The translations under genes and the position numbers were made by a program. Positions 8,639-17,063 of a stretch of DNA of 64,000 nucleotides are shown here, one piece after another (the stretch's first letter is position 1; every line of letters begins with the position of its first letter). This DNA comes from Acidobacteriota bacterium (GTDB lineage: Bacteria > Acidobacteriota > Thermoanaerobaculia > Multivoradales > JAHZIX01): NCBI GenBank assembly GCA_034211275.1, contig JAXHTF010000002.1:1-64000 (forward strand), written 5' to 3'. A model generated the notes under the pieces. It saw only the letters and a list, made by a program, of their open reading frames with translations. It was not told the origin of the DNA and did no database searches.

Positions 8639-10030
8639 TTGAGTCATGAACGGATGCTCGCCCGTGCCTTTGCTGCTGGAGGAGGCGCTGGACGCTTGCA
8701 CTCGAGCTTTGTGGTGAGTATTGCCAGCGTGCTTCTCGGCGTAGCGTTTCTGGTTCTCACCCTCGGTGTCTACGACAGCTACGTCGACAAGCTGGAGACC
8801 ATTGCCTTCGCTCTCTACCCTCATGTGCTGCTCGTCGACGGGCAGACGCTGGAGAGGGCGTCGAGCGCTCCGGAAGAATCCGACAGAGAACTTTGTGAGC
8901 GGTTCTGCAATGGCGAGGTTGTTCTCGGTGCTGAGCGTTGGGAACACCGGTCGGCCGGGGTCGGAGTGACCGCCGATCGCTTCGCCGAGCTCCAGCGGGC
9001 CCTGAAGGCTGCGGACCCGGTGGATTCCGAGGTCGCCGCCGTGGTGGCGCCGGTGATTCTGGAAGAAAGAGAGCTCACGTTTGTTCTGGGTAGCCGATCC
9101 GCATCCGTCGAGGCGTCGCTCGGGAAGCCTGGGGAAGGTGCCAGCCTCGGCGAGCCGCGGCTGGTTCGGGTGCTCGGCGTCGACCCCGAGGCCTCTCGCC
9201 TGGTGCCACGGGTGGACCTGGTGCTCGATGCGCAGCAGGTCGACCAGCTGAAGCAAGAGCCAGGAACGGTGTTTCTCGCTTCGACCCTCTGGCGAGACAT
9301 CCTTGGGTCGGAAGCGGCGTCGGACTGGCTGCGTCTGGCGCGCCCCGGAGACTTGCCGCTCGCGCTGCATCTGGGAGGCCAGTTTGAGCTCGGCTTCCAC
9401 GCCGTGGCACACAACCTGCTGATCACCTCGCTCGACACTGCGCGATCCATTCTCTCGCTAGGCGATGAAGCTAGCTATCTGGGGGTCGTTCTCAAGGACC
9501 CATACCAATCGCGAGACTATGTCGACGCGACCAAGGCGATGTTCCATGGTGCCGGCTTTCGAGCGATCGATTGGACCGAGGTAGCTGGCGGTGACTTCGA
9601 GAGCATCCGGCTGTTTCGCTGGATTCTCTTTCTCGTCCTCGGTCTATCGTTCCTGACCATCGCCCTGGGTATTCGCAACACCATTGCCATCCTCATCGTC
9701 GAGCGAAGACGCCATATCGGTATTCTCCGTGCCCTCGGGGTCAAGGACCGATCACTGCGGCTTATCTTTCTGGTCATCGCCTGCGCCATGGGGCTAGCGG
9801 GCGCCGTGCCCGGTGCACTCATCGGCTCGTGGATGGGAATTGCCTTCGGCCACTGGCTGGACCAAGAGCTGGCTGGAGTGCTGCCTCTACGGGGAGTCGA
9901 GGTGGTTTGGCAGCCGGTGGCTCTTGCTCAGGTTCTGTCGCTGGTGCTTTTGGTTTGCGCTCTGACATCGGCGGCAGCGGTCCGGCGAGCTCTCGACCTG
10001 GATCCTGCGACCTGCCTGAGGGAGGAGTGA
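8639..10030 (+). CDS. ABC transporter permease, LolC/LolE-FtsX type (first subunit)
   Basis: This 463-residue protein has the MacB/LolCE architecture: one N-terminal transmembrane helix (about 24-45), a large periplasmic domain (about 46-320), and three C-terminal helices (about 325-350, 370-400, 420-450) forming the FtsX domain with the conserved RRRHIGILRALGVKDRSL loop. The start is the TTG at 8639, which has CAGGAGAG upstream; the first in-frame ATG is five codons later. LolCE-type permeases extract lipoproteins from the inner membrane, and MacB-type relatives drive periplasmic efflux. The next gene starts 3 bases after this one stops and encodes a second, divergent permease, so the transporter is a heterodimer as in LolCDE. 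Confidence 0.85.
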   Translation: MSHERMLARAFAAGGGAGRLHSSFVVSIASVLLGVAFLVLTLGVYDSYVDKLETIAFALYPHVLLVDGQTLERASSAPEESDRELCERFCNGEVVLGAERWEHRSAGVGVTADRFAELQRALKAADPVDSEVAAVVAPVILEERELTFVLGSRSASVEASLGKPGEGASLGEPRLVRVLGVDPEASRLVPRVDLVLDAQQVDQLKQEPGTVFLASTLWRDILGSEAASDWLRLARPGDLPLALHLGGQFELGFHAVAHNLLITSLDTARSILSLGDEASYLGVVLKDPYQSRDYVDATKAMFHGAGFRAIDWTEVAGGDFESIRLFRWILFLVLGLSFLTIALGIRNTIAILIVERRRHIGILRALGVKDRSLRLIFLVIACAMGLAGAVPGALIGSWMGIAFGHWLDQELAGVLPLRGVEVVWQPVALAQVLSLVLLVCALTSAAAVRRALDLDPATCLREE

Positions 10031-10033
10031 GGG

Positions 10034-11467
10034 ATGCTCGCAAGGTTTCTCGGTCCGGCCCTCGTACCCCGCCGCTACTCCCGATATCTGATCCTGGGCT
10101 GCTGTCTCGGGGTCGCGGCCATCCTGGTCGTGCTCTCTCTGTTCGCGAATTACCTGCGGGCGGTGGAAACCCAGCTTCTCGGTGTTCACCCTCATCTCTC
10201 GATTCGCCCTGTGCCGGAGGGGCGGATGCTGGAAAGCGGAGAGTTGGAGAGGATCGAGAGGGCCTTGGTCGGTCTGGACGGAGTTGTCGTAGCGCGCCCA
10301 GCCATCGATCGCATCTACCGCCTTCAGCTAGCCTCCGTCCAATCCCGCCCTGTCGTCTGTCAAGGATGGGCTCCAACGAGCTCCTGTTTCGAGCCATCGG
10401 CTGCAGTAGATTCGCGAACCCTTCGCGGTGTCACCGGCTTCACCGTCGAGCGCATCAAGACCGCCCAGGTGCGGTTGCGAGGCCTCGATCTGGGCGAGTT
10501 GTCGGCGAGGGCTCATCCTGCGGGACCGTTGACCCTCGAGCTCGAAAGGGTGCTCGACGTCCGCTCATCGGGTCTTGGTCTTGGGCGATTGGCCCTAGGA
10601 CCCGCAGAGGGCATGCCGATGGCAGGCTACTTCGAGCGCGGTCTCTTCCTCGGGGCGGCTCCCCTCGACGACTTCCTTCTCTGGTCGCCCTCTGTGGGTA
10701 GGCCCGGCGCGGTGGAAAGGACCCCTTCTCGCGAGCCACATCATCTCCGGCTGCTCAGCACCCTTCATCTCGGGCTGCGCCAAGATGCCCATCCGTTGGT
10801 GGTCACCTCCCGCGAGAACGCGGCCCGGATCCTCGGGTTCGACACCTCTTCTACCTCTGCGGCCAACACGTTCGAGGTCCGCCTCGAAGAGCCCAATCAG
10901 GCGTCCGCCGCGGCCGAAGAACTTTCCCGGCGACTCGGCAAGGCCGGCTTCTCCCTGACGGCTTCCGGAAGAGCTAGGTCGGAAACCATTGGGCTCGAGG
11001 TGCGGCCTTGGTTCGATCAAGACCAAGGAGCTCTCCGGCTCCTGGGCGTCCTCCGCTGGGTCATTCTCGTGGTCACGTCGAGCGTCATCGCGGTCGCTGC
11101 TTTGGGACTGATGTCCACTCTTTCGTTGGTCGTCCTCGAGGGGCGGCGGAAGATCGCAATGCTGCGGGCGGTGGGTTTGCGGGACCGCCACCTCTATGGG
11201 GCATTGGCCTATCAGTGCTCCTGGATCGCTCTAGCAGGCCTGGCCAGCGGCCTGGCCCTCGGCGCGGCTGCAAGCTGGGGACTCCTCCAGATTCCCGGAT
11301 TCGCCGTGGGTCTCTCAAAGATGGGCGTGTCCGACCCCAAAGTCATGCTACGGATCGAGGACCTTGTGGCTGTCGCGCTGGCTACCTGGGCGCTCTTCCT
11401 GGTGGTGGCCTGGTGGCCGGCTCGGGAGGCTTGCCGCATCGATCCCGTCCGCGGGCTCAGAGGATGA
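10034..11467 (+). CDS. ABC transporter permease, LolC/LolE-FtsX type (second subunit)
   Basis: This 477-residue protein has the same plan as its neighbour: N-terminal helix at about 19-40, a periplasmic domain, and three C-terminal helices at about 335-362, 390-415 and 435-460. The FtsX coupling loop is visible as EGRRKIAMLRAVGLRDRHLY. It differs widely from the upstream permease in the periplasmic domain, so the two are not a recent duplication. It starts 3 bases after the first permease and is followed 21 bases later by the ATPase gene, forming a complete transporter. The substrate is unknown; lipoproteins or a periplasmic protein of the same locus are plausible. Confidence 0.85.
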   Translation: MLARFLGPALVPRRYSRYLILGCCLGVAAILVVLSLFANYLRAVETQLLGVHPHLSIRPVPEGRMLESGELERIERALVGLDGVVVARPAIDRIYRLQLASVQSRPVVCQGWAPTSSCFEPSAAVDSRTLRGVTGFTVERIKTAQVRLRGLDLGELSARAHPAGPLTLELERVLDVRSSGLGLGRLALGPAEGMPMAGYFERGLFLGAAPLDDFLLWSPSVGRPGAVERTPSREPHHLRLLSTLHLGLRQDAHPLVVTSRENAARILGFDTSSTSAANTFEVRLEEPNQASAAAEELSRRLGKAGFSLTASGRARSETIGLEVRPWFDQDQGALRLLGVLRWVILVVTSSVIAVAALGLMSTLSLVVLEGRRKIAMLRAVGLRDRHLYGALAYQCSWIALAGLASGLALGAAASWGLLQIPGFAVGLSKMGVSDPKVMLRIEDLVAVALATWALFLVVAWWPAREACRIDPVRGLRG

Positions 11468-11488
11468 AACCGTTGCACAGGAGGCGCT

Positions 11489-12298
11489 ATGGCCTTTCTT
11501 GAAGTGAGTGGATTGTGTCGCACCTATCGCACCCTTGATGGTGCGGAGGTGAAGACCGAGCAAACCGTCTTCCGAGACTTTTCCCTCGAGGTCGAAGAGG
11601 GGGAGATGATCGCCATCATCGGTCCATCGGGCTGTGGTAAGAGCACTCTGCTCAATCTCATCGGAGGTCTCGATTCCGTTGCCGCCAGAGAGGTCGCTGA
11701 GGTCCGGAAGGGTCGGGACTTCGAAGAGGTCGCTCTGCTGGAGGGGGCGGGATCGATCCGCATCGGAGGCTTCGAGATGTCGTCGGAGAGCAGCGCCAAC
11801 AAGGCCGATTTCATGAATCGCCAAATCGGCTTCGTATTCCAATTTCACCACCTGATTCCCGAGCTCTCCGCTCTCGATAACGTCGCTCTACCTCGGCTGA
11901 TCCGGGGTAAATCTCGTGCAGCATCACGAGACGCTGCCCGGAAGCTGCTCGAGCGAGTGAACTTGGCCGGGCACGGAGACAAGAAGCCGGCGGTCCTCTC
12001 GGGGGGCGAGAAGCAACGCGTTGCCATCGCCCGCGCGCTGATCAATCAACCCTCGCTGATCCTCGCTGACGAGCCCACCGGCAGCTTGGATCCGGATCTC
12101 AAGAGCGAGATCTTTGGGCTGCTCCGAGAACTCAACGGAAAGAAAATTACGCTTCTGCTGGTCACTCACGACCGCAACCTCCTCAAGGATGACCGGGGTC
12201 GCCTAAGGGTTGATCGTGTGGTGGAGCTTCAGGAGGCCAAGCGAGTTGCCGTCACGCTCAACTCTTCAGAAAGGCAAGGAGGCGGCGATGACTCCTGA
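11489..12298 (+). CDS. ABC transporter ATP-binding protein, LolD/MacB-like
   Basis: This is a 269-residue ATPase with Walker A GPSGCGKS (45-52), Q-loop FVFQFHH (about 116-121), signature LSGGEKQR (170-177), Walker B ILADEP (191-196) and H-loop VTHD. The Phe-His-His after the Q-loop is typical of LolD/FtsE-type ATPases. An insertion of about 25 residues (about 64-88, Glu/Arg rich) follows the Walker A helix, and I know of no counterpart in LolD. CAGGAGG gives the ribosome-binding site. The last 11 bases overlap the VWA gene. It powers the two preceding permeases. Confidence 0.9.
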   Translation: MAFLEVSGLCRTYRTLDGAEVKTEQTVFRDFSLEVEEGEMIAIIGPSGCGKSTLLNLIGGLDSVAAREVAEVRKGRDFEEVALLEGAGSIRIGGFEMSSESSANKADFMNRQIGFVFQFHHLIPELSALDNVALPRLIRGKSRAASRDAARKLLERVNLAGHGDKKPAVLSGGEKQRVAIARALINQPSLILADEPTGSLDPDLKSEIFGLLRELNGKKITLLLVTHDRNLLKDDRGRLRVDRVVELQEAKRVAVTLNSSERQGGGDDS

Positions 12299-13346
12299 GT
12301 TCGGGGCGCTTCGTTCCCAACTCTATGGCCTCGAGTGGCCGGCAGGTTGGGTGAGCACGGTCATCGGGTTGCTGGTCGTCGCGACATTTCCTTGCTTAGG
12401 TGGGCCTGCTGAAGCGCAGACAGCGCACCTGAAAAACTTCCAACATCTGGTCTGTAACTATTCCCTCAATACAGGCGAGCTGACAGTGGCCCTACTCTCG
12501 ACCAGCGCCAAGACCGACCCTGCCCAGGAGCCAGGATTGGCATCGTCCATCGAGGTCCAGCTCGAGTTGGACGGAGAGCCTTTACCGATCATCGAAGCCA
12601 AGCATTTGAAAACTGCCGTGCTGGGTACCTTTCGGGCCGAGGCGGACCGCAAATACAGACTCTTTCGCTTCAACCTGGTCATCGATGAGAGTACCTCCAT
12701 CGAGACGCCAGAGTTGATCGAAGCCCGCCGGATCATCGATAAATTCCTGCGACGCATTCCGGTGGTTTACGAAGCTCAGATCATCCGCTTCTCGACCTCG
12801 GTGCAGCCACCCAGCGCCTTTACCAACGATGTGGATGCTTTGCGCCAGGCGCTCGGTCAGGGCAATGACCGGCTGATCGGCGGGACCGATTTCTACAATG
12901 CAATGGAGCGCGCCTTGCGGGAGCTCACCTCCGCAAATCGGGGAGAGACTTTGCCCCTGCAGTTCACCATCGCCTTCACCGACGGCGCCGACACTTCGGG
13001 GCGCGAGTTCGAGCCGTTCAAGCGCTCCCTGCAGCAAATGGTCGATCATGAGCAAATTTTCCTCTTCATTGCAGGGATTGGCGGAGAGGGAGAGATCCAG
13101 CACGACCAATTGCGCCAGCTGCCGGGATCGAGGGGTATTTACTATGAGCTATCGAAGGTGCCCGAGGTGGATCAGGTCTTCGACGCCATCGCACAGATGC
13201 TCGACAAGACCTACGTTTTGAGAATTCCCACCGTGTCTTCTCATAAAGGCGCGAACAAACTCTACATTGTGCGGAAAAAGGCTACCGGGGGTGGCCGCGA
13301 GACCATCCAGGACATCCACCTTCCTCCTCGCTGTGTGCCGCCGTGA
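12288..13346 (+). CDS. Exported von Willebrand factor A domain protein
   Basis: This is a 352-residue protein. The start at 12288 is chosen for AAGGAGG at good spacing and for the signal peptide that follows (hydrophobic 21-36, cleavage after GPAEAQ). The VWA domain (about 125-320) carries a complete MIDAS metal site: DESTS at 133-137, a Thr in the GGTDF loop, and the acidic TDGADTSG. VWA domains bind protein ligands through the metal. The architecture resembles the VWFA-related proteins frequent in Acidobacteriota. The gene overlaps the ATPase gene by 11 bases, so it is part of the transporter operon and may be its partner or cargo. Confidence 0.85.
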   Translation: MTPEFGALRSQLYGLEWPAGWVSTVIGLLVVATFPCLGGPAEAQTAHLKNFQHLVCNYSLNTGELTVALLSTSAKTDPAQEPGLASSIEVQLELDGEPLPIIEAKHLKTAVLGTFRAEADRKYRLFRFNLVIDESTSIETPELIEARRIIDKFLRRIPVVYEAQIIRFSTSVQPPSAFTNDVDALRQALGQGNDRLIGGTDFYNAMERALRELTSANRGETLPLQFTIAFTDGADTSGREFEPFKRSLQQMVDHEQIFLFIAGIGGEGEIQHDQLRQLPGSRGIYYELSKVPEVDQVFDAIAQMLDKTYVLRIPTVSSHKGANKLYIVRKKATGGGRETIQDIHLPPRCVPP

Positions 13347-13426
13347 AGGGTGCCTCGGTTTTCAGTAGGGGCGAGTCTCTGCGACCGGATCATTTGTTTC
13401 AAGGGCAGAAGCCAAGGAGTACCGCC

Positions 13427-14917
13427 ATGGACGATCTCATTCGCTGGTCCCACCTGTCTCTACTAATGCTCCTGACATCAAGCCTTTGTCTGGTGAATGG
13501 GGTTTTGGCTCAGGGGCAAGTCGTCAAACCCAAGCCCAGTGAAAAAGGTCCACCCCATGCGCTCCAACCAAAAGAAAAAGCCGTGGCGGTAGAGGGTAGC
13601 GAAGCGCAAGAAGCTGGCTCGGTTCGGCTCGGCATCCTTCCCTTCTTCAGCACCACCAGCCGGTTCGATGAGGCGGCGGTCGCCGTCTTCGACGAATGGT
13701 TCAAGGCTGCGGTCTCGACGCTTTCAAAAGAAGCGAGCTTCAGTGCGGTCGAATCTCGTTGGATCCCCACCGACGCGGTCGACAAAAACGTCTTCCAAAG
13801 CCTGCCGAGCAGTCGAATTCGTGGTGTTGCAGGTCTCTTGAATCCTCTGACGGCTCAGGGTCTCGACGGAATCATCGGATGCTGGATCGAAAGCAAGCAG
13901 GGAAGCGATCAACTGGTGCTCGTTTTCTACTTGCCAGAGAGGATCGAGCTGGAAGGTTATAAGGTCTCCGCCAACTTCGAACGCGCCACTTTGGAGGCCG
14001 TCGCCGACGTCGGCTATGTCGCCGAGGAAACTCAGAAAGTCATGGCGGATCTCTTGCGAAAGAGCCTCCGGCGCATGACTCCACCGGCGGCGGCGGAGCC
14101 TCCCGCAACCCCGCCGACCGTTCCCCCGGTCGCAGGAGAAAATCCCTCCGGCGAGATGGAAGAGGCTCCGAGTCGTGATCCGGCGGAAGAGGAGCCCGAT
14201 GCTCCAAAGACCTTCGCCGTGCTCGACTTCTCGCGGGAATTTCTTGTCGAGAAGCGGGTCATTGCGAAGGAATATTCTGAAGAGCTCCTAGCCTTCTCGT
14301 TCGGAAAGAGCACCGCATCGATCTTGAACGCCTTGGGTGCGCGCCGAGTTCGTCATGAGCGGGATCCGGAGCCCGTTACGGTCGATCAGATCGATGCACC
14401 GCCCTTGGCTCTGGACCCTACGTCCGACCCTCACGCTCGGGAGAAAGCACTCTTCGCTCGGGCGGGCCCCGCGGTGGATCTCTTGGTCCTGGGTCACCTT
14501 CGCCAGGAGCGCACGAGCCAGGGCATGAGCCTTTGGCTCTATGTTCGGCTTTTGAGGAGATCGGACTTCCGATACTTCATGGCAGAGCCAAGAGAATGGC
14601 AACCAGGAAATCAAGACCGGCCGTGGGACGCCGCGACCATCCGGGGCGCTCTTCAGAGTTCCGTTTCCGAAGTTCTGAACAAGGCGGGGGTCGAGGTGAC
14701 GGTGCCGAAGCCAAGAGAGATCATCCTGAGGCGCGGGCACACTTTGTTCAGGATTGCCAAGAGATGCTACGGGAAGGCGGATACAGCCTTCACCATGGAG
14801 GTCCTCACTCAGGAGAATCAACTCGATTCTCCCCACAAGCTCCTCGAGGGGAAGCCGTTCAAGCTACCGCTCAAGATCGGTCAACACAAGCTACAAGATC
14901 GAAAGATTTGTCGATAG
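13427..14917 (+). CDS. Exported LysM-domain protein
   Basis: This is a 496-residue product starting at 13427 (AAGGAG 8 bases upstream; signal peptide hydrophobic to about residue 26, cleavage after VLAQ). Residues about 60-230 form an alpha/beta region beginning VRLGILPFFSTTSRF, similar in pattern to the nucleation domain of TolB/CsgG-like envelope proteins. A Pro/Glu-rich linker follows (about 220-260), then a second alpha/beta domain. The C-terminus has one LysM motif (about 440-490, RRGHTLFRIAKRCYGKADTA) that should bind peptidoglycan. A GTG near 13343 would overlap the VWA stop codon but gives no export signal. It is probably the peptidoglycan-anchored component of the locus. Confidence 0.8.
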   Translation: MDDLIRWSHLSLLMLLTSSLCLVNGVLAQGQVVKPKPSEKGPPHALQPKEKAVAVEGSEAQEAGSVRLGILPFFSTTSRFDEAAVAVFDEWFKAAVSTLSKEASFSAVESRWIPTDAVDKNVFQSLPSSRIRGVAGLLNPLTAQGLDGIIGCWIESKQGSDQLVLVFYLPERIELEGYKVSANFERATLEAVADVGYVAEETQKVMADLLRKSLRRMTPPAAAEPPATPPTVPPVAGENPSGEMEEAPSRDPAEEEPDAPKTFAVLDFSREFLVEKRVIAKEYSEELLAFSFGKSTASILNALGARRVRHERDPEPVTVDQIDAPPLALDPTSDPHAREKALFARAGPAVDLLVLGHLRQERTSQGMSLWLYVRLLRRSDFRYFMAEPREWQPGNQDRPWDAATIRGALQSSVSEVLNKAGVEVTVPKPREIILRRGHTLFRIAKRCYGKADTAFTMEVLTQENQLDSPHKLLEGKPFKLPLKIGQHKLQDRKICR

Positions 14918-15015
14918 CAGGCCCCGATTCTGCGAGGTAATCCTGCCCTCCTCTGGAATCTGTCCAAAGCCACTACTTCTTCGGTGATCACGCTCAGCAC
15001 CTGCCGGCAGTATCG

Positions 15016-15756
15016 ATGAAACCAATACTGCTTCATCTCGCCGAGGTCCCGGTTTACAGCTATGGCTTAGCCATGATTCTGGGAGCCTTTCTCGGCGGTG
15101 CCATGGCCTGGCGCATGCGCCCTCAGGGGCTTTTTGAGCTCTCCCAATACCTGAACCTCTGTCTGCTCACCACCTTGGGGGCCAGTGTGGGTGCTCGATG
15201 GTTGGGGGCGACAGCCTTCGGAGGCTCCTCGGGGGCCGGCCTTTCCTCTTTGGGTGTCCCTCTGTTGGTGGTTCCCGCGATCTTTATCTACTGCCGGTGG
15301 AGCGGTCTGGACTATCGGCGGGTCTTTGACTATCTGATGCCCTTTGCTGTTCTTGGCGCTGCTTTTCAGCGAACCTTCGGCTGCTTTCTCGCCGGCTGCT
15401 GCGGAGGCAAAGCGACCGGGCTTCCTTGGGGAGTGCGTTTTCCCGGCATGGCGGCGACCGTTCACCCGACCCAGCTCTACCTGGGCATCGGGCTCTTTCT
15501 GACCTTCTTTGTGTTCGTCGGTTGGGTCTCCGCCCGCCCCGGTCGCAAGGCCCTTACCGTCTTGGCGTGCTATGCCGTAGTTTGCCTTCTCGTCGCGCCG
15601 CTACGGATAGGGCTCGGAGAGCCTTTCTGGCTGGAGCTGACCCCTTACGCTTGGGTCCACGGCCTGATCGCTCTGTTAAGTCTCTTGGCAGCCACCTATC
15701 TATCCTGGAAGCCTCCAAAGCTCGGCGTTGCCCACGGCACAACGAAGAGGCTTTGA
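15016..15756 (+). CDS. Prolipoprotein diacylglyceryl transferase-like membrane protein
   Basis: This 246-residue polytopic protein (about seven hydrophobic segments) has the Lgt-family signature region FGCFLAGCCGG followed by LPWGVRFPG and HPTQLY. Lgt moves diacylglycerol from phosphatidylglycerol to the lipobox Cys of prolipoproteins. The arginine of the signature loop is present (QRTFGCF), but the HGGL(I/M)G motif expected near residue 70-80 reads SSLGVPLL, so the essential His of E. coli Lgt appears to be missing. It may be a paralog with another lipid-transfer job rather than the housekeeping Lgt. It is next to a LolCDE-like transporter, which is a suggestive lipoprotein theme. No clear ribosome-binding site was seen. 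Confidence 0.75.
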   Translation: MKPILLHLAEVPVYSYGLAMILGAFLGGAMAWRMRPQGLFELSQYLNLCLLTTLGASVGARWLGATAFGGSSGAGLSSLGVPLLVVPAIFIYCRWSGLDYRRVFDYLMPFAVLGAAFQRTFGCFLAGCCGGKATGLPWGVRFPGMAATVHPTQLYLGIGLFLTFFVFVGWVSARPGRKALTVLACYAVVCLLVAPLRIGLGEPFWLELTPYAWVHGLIALLSLLAATYLSWKPPKLGVAHGTTKRL

Positions 15757-15759
15757 TCC

Positions 15760-16914
15760 ATGGGCCGGAAAGTCCTCAAGATTCCCTTCGCCTGGCTGGC
15801 GCCGGTCATCCTTCTTCTCTATTGTGTTGCGGAAGTCACCGCCGCCGATGAGATCGAGCTGCGCTGGAGCTCTGATGAACCCCGGTGGGCCCAGCCCGTG
15901 ACCCTCGAGGTCACAGCGCGCAACCCGACTGGGTCGATGGTCCAGGGGGGCTTGACCATCTCGTTCTCCTCGCAGGTCCTGGTGCTCGACCAGAGCCCAG
16001 GCTCTCGAGTCTACCTGCCTGGATCGAAGCTCATGGAGGTCGGGCACAGTCGCACCATGAGATCCCGCGACGTCATGGTCGAGACCTGGTATCCCAACTG
16101 GGCCCCGGGCACCCGCGCCACAGTCTGGGTGACTTTCTTCCCCGTCCGTTCGGGGCTGTTGACGGTCAAGACGCGGGCCGCCTGGATCCGGTCGGTGACT
16201 CAGCGCCGTGTGACCAACTCGCCCCAAAATTCGGGCTGCGTAGATCAACAGGGCTATCCATCAATCTGCCGGCATGTCCGAGTCTATGAATCCCCGGCGA
16301 CCCTCGAGGATCTGCGCGAAGCTCTGGGCGGTCGCCTGGCTTGGGACACCCAGACGTTTTCCCACCTTCAGACCCTCTTGCTCCAACCCACGGATGACCG
16401 AGCACTCGCCTACTTTGGCATTCAGCTCGATGCCACCACCCGCCACTATCTCGAGCGGTATGAGCCTCTCCTCCGGCGGAAGCTGCGCGATCCAAGAATC
16501 CGCGACCACCCCCAGTTGCTGCCCTATCTACTGCGCGTGATCCGCAACCCCCTCGATGGCGAGGCTCTGAGGTTTCTGGGGTTCGAAAGTGATCGCCCAG
16601 GGACGCCCGAGGACCTCCGGGAAGAGCACATCAACCAGGTCAAAAGCTATCTCTCGGATCAGCAGGGGGGCGTGAACCTGCTCAGCCTGATCGCCGCTGA
16701 AAAGGATGTGACCTTTGGTTCCGCCGGAGATCCCCGGGCCATTGTGCTCGAATATGGAGGTGGGCGTTACAGCTTCTGGCGAGGGCCTGACATTGTGGCC
16801 CGGATCATCGAGGCCCTGATGCAGATCAAGCCGCATTCGAAGTACATTGACCGCAAGGAAGAGGTCAGTGGCTCTAGCTACAGCGAGGTCCTTAGGAGCT
16901 TGCGCAAGCAGTAG
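15760..16914 (+). CDS. Exported protein of unknown function
   Basis: This 384-residue protein has a signal peptide (hydrophobic about 10-27, cleavage after VTAAD). Residues about 30-140 look like an immunoglobulin-type beta domain (QPVTLEVTARNPTG... GTRATVWVTFFPVRSG). A Cys pair (SGCVDQQGYPSICRH) probably forms a disulphide. The C-terminal half is mostly helical and unassigned. It starts 3 bases after the Lgt-like gene and is the last member of the tight plus-strand run. Confidence 0.65.
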   Translation: MGRKVLKIPFAWLAPVILLLYCVAEVTAADEIELRWSSDEPRWAQPVTLEVTARNPTGSMVQGGLTISFSSQVLVLDQSPGSRVYLPGSKLMEVGHSRTMRSRDVMVETWYPNWAPGTRATVWVTFFPVRSGLLTVKTRAAWIRSVTQRRVTNSPQNSGCVDQQGYPSICRHVRVYESPATLEDLREALGGRLAWDTQTFSHLQTLLLQPTDDRALAYFGIQLDATTRHYLERYEPLLRRKLRDPRIRDHPQLLPYLLRVIRNPLDGEALRFLGFESDRPGTPEDLREEHINQVKSYLSDQQGGVNLLSLIAAEKDVTFGSAGDPRAIVLEYGGGRYSFWRGPDIVARIIEALMQIKPHSKYIDRKEEVSGSSYSEVLRSLRKQ

Positions 16915-17063
16915 GTTGTGTTTGCTCAGAAGCAGCTTTGCCCCAGAATCTTCTTGCACAAGCCTTGAGTTCCGCAAGGCCTCCGTCATCTAGCCAACCA
17001 CTCCTCCCTACCCTGTATCATCGACCCTATTCCCCAAATGAGTGAAGGGTCGATCTAGCCGGG

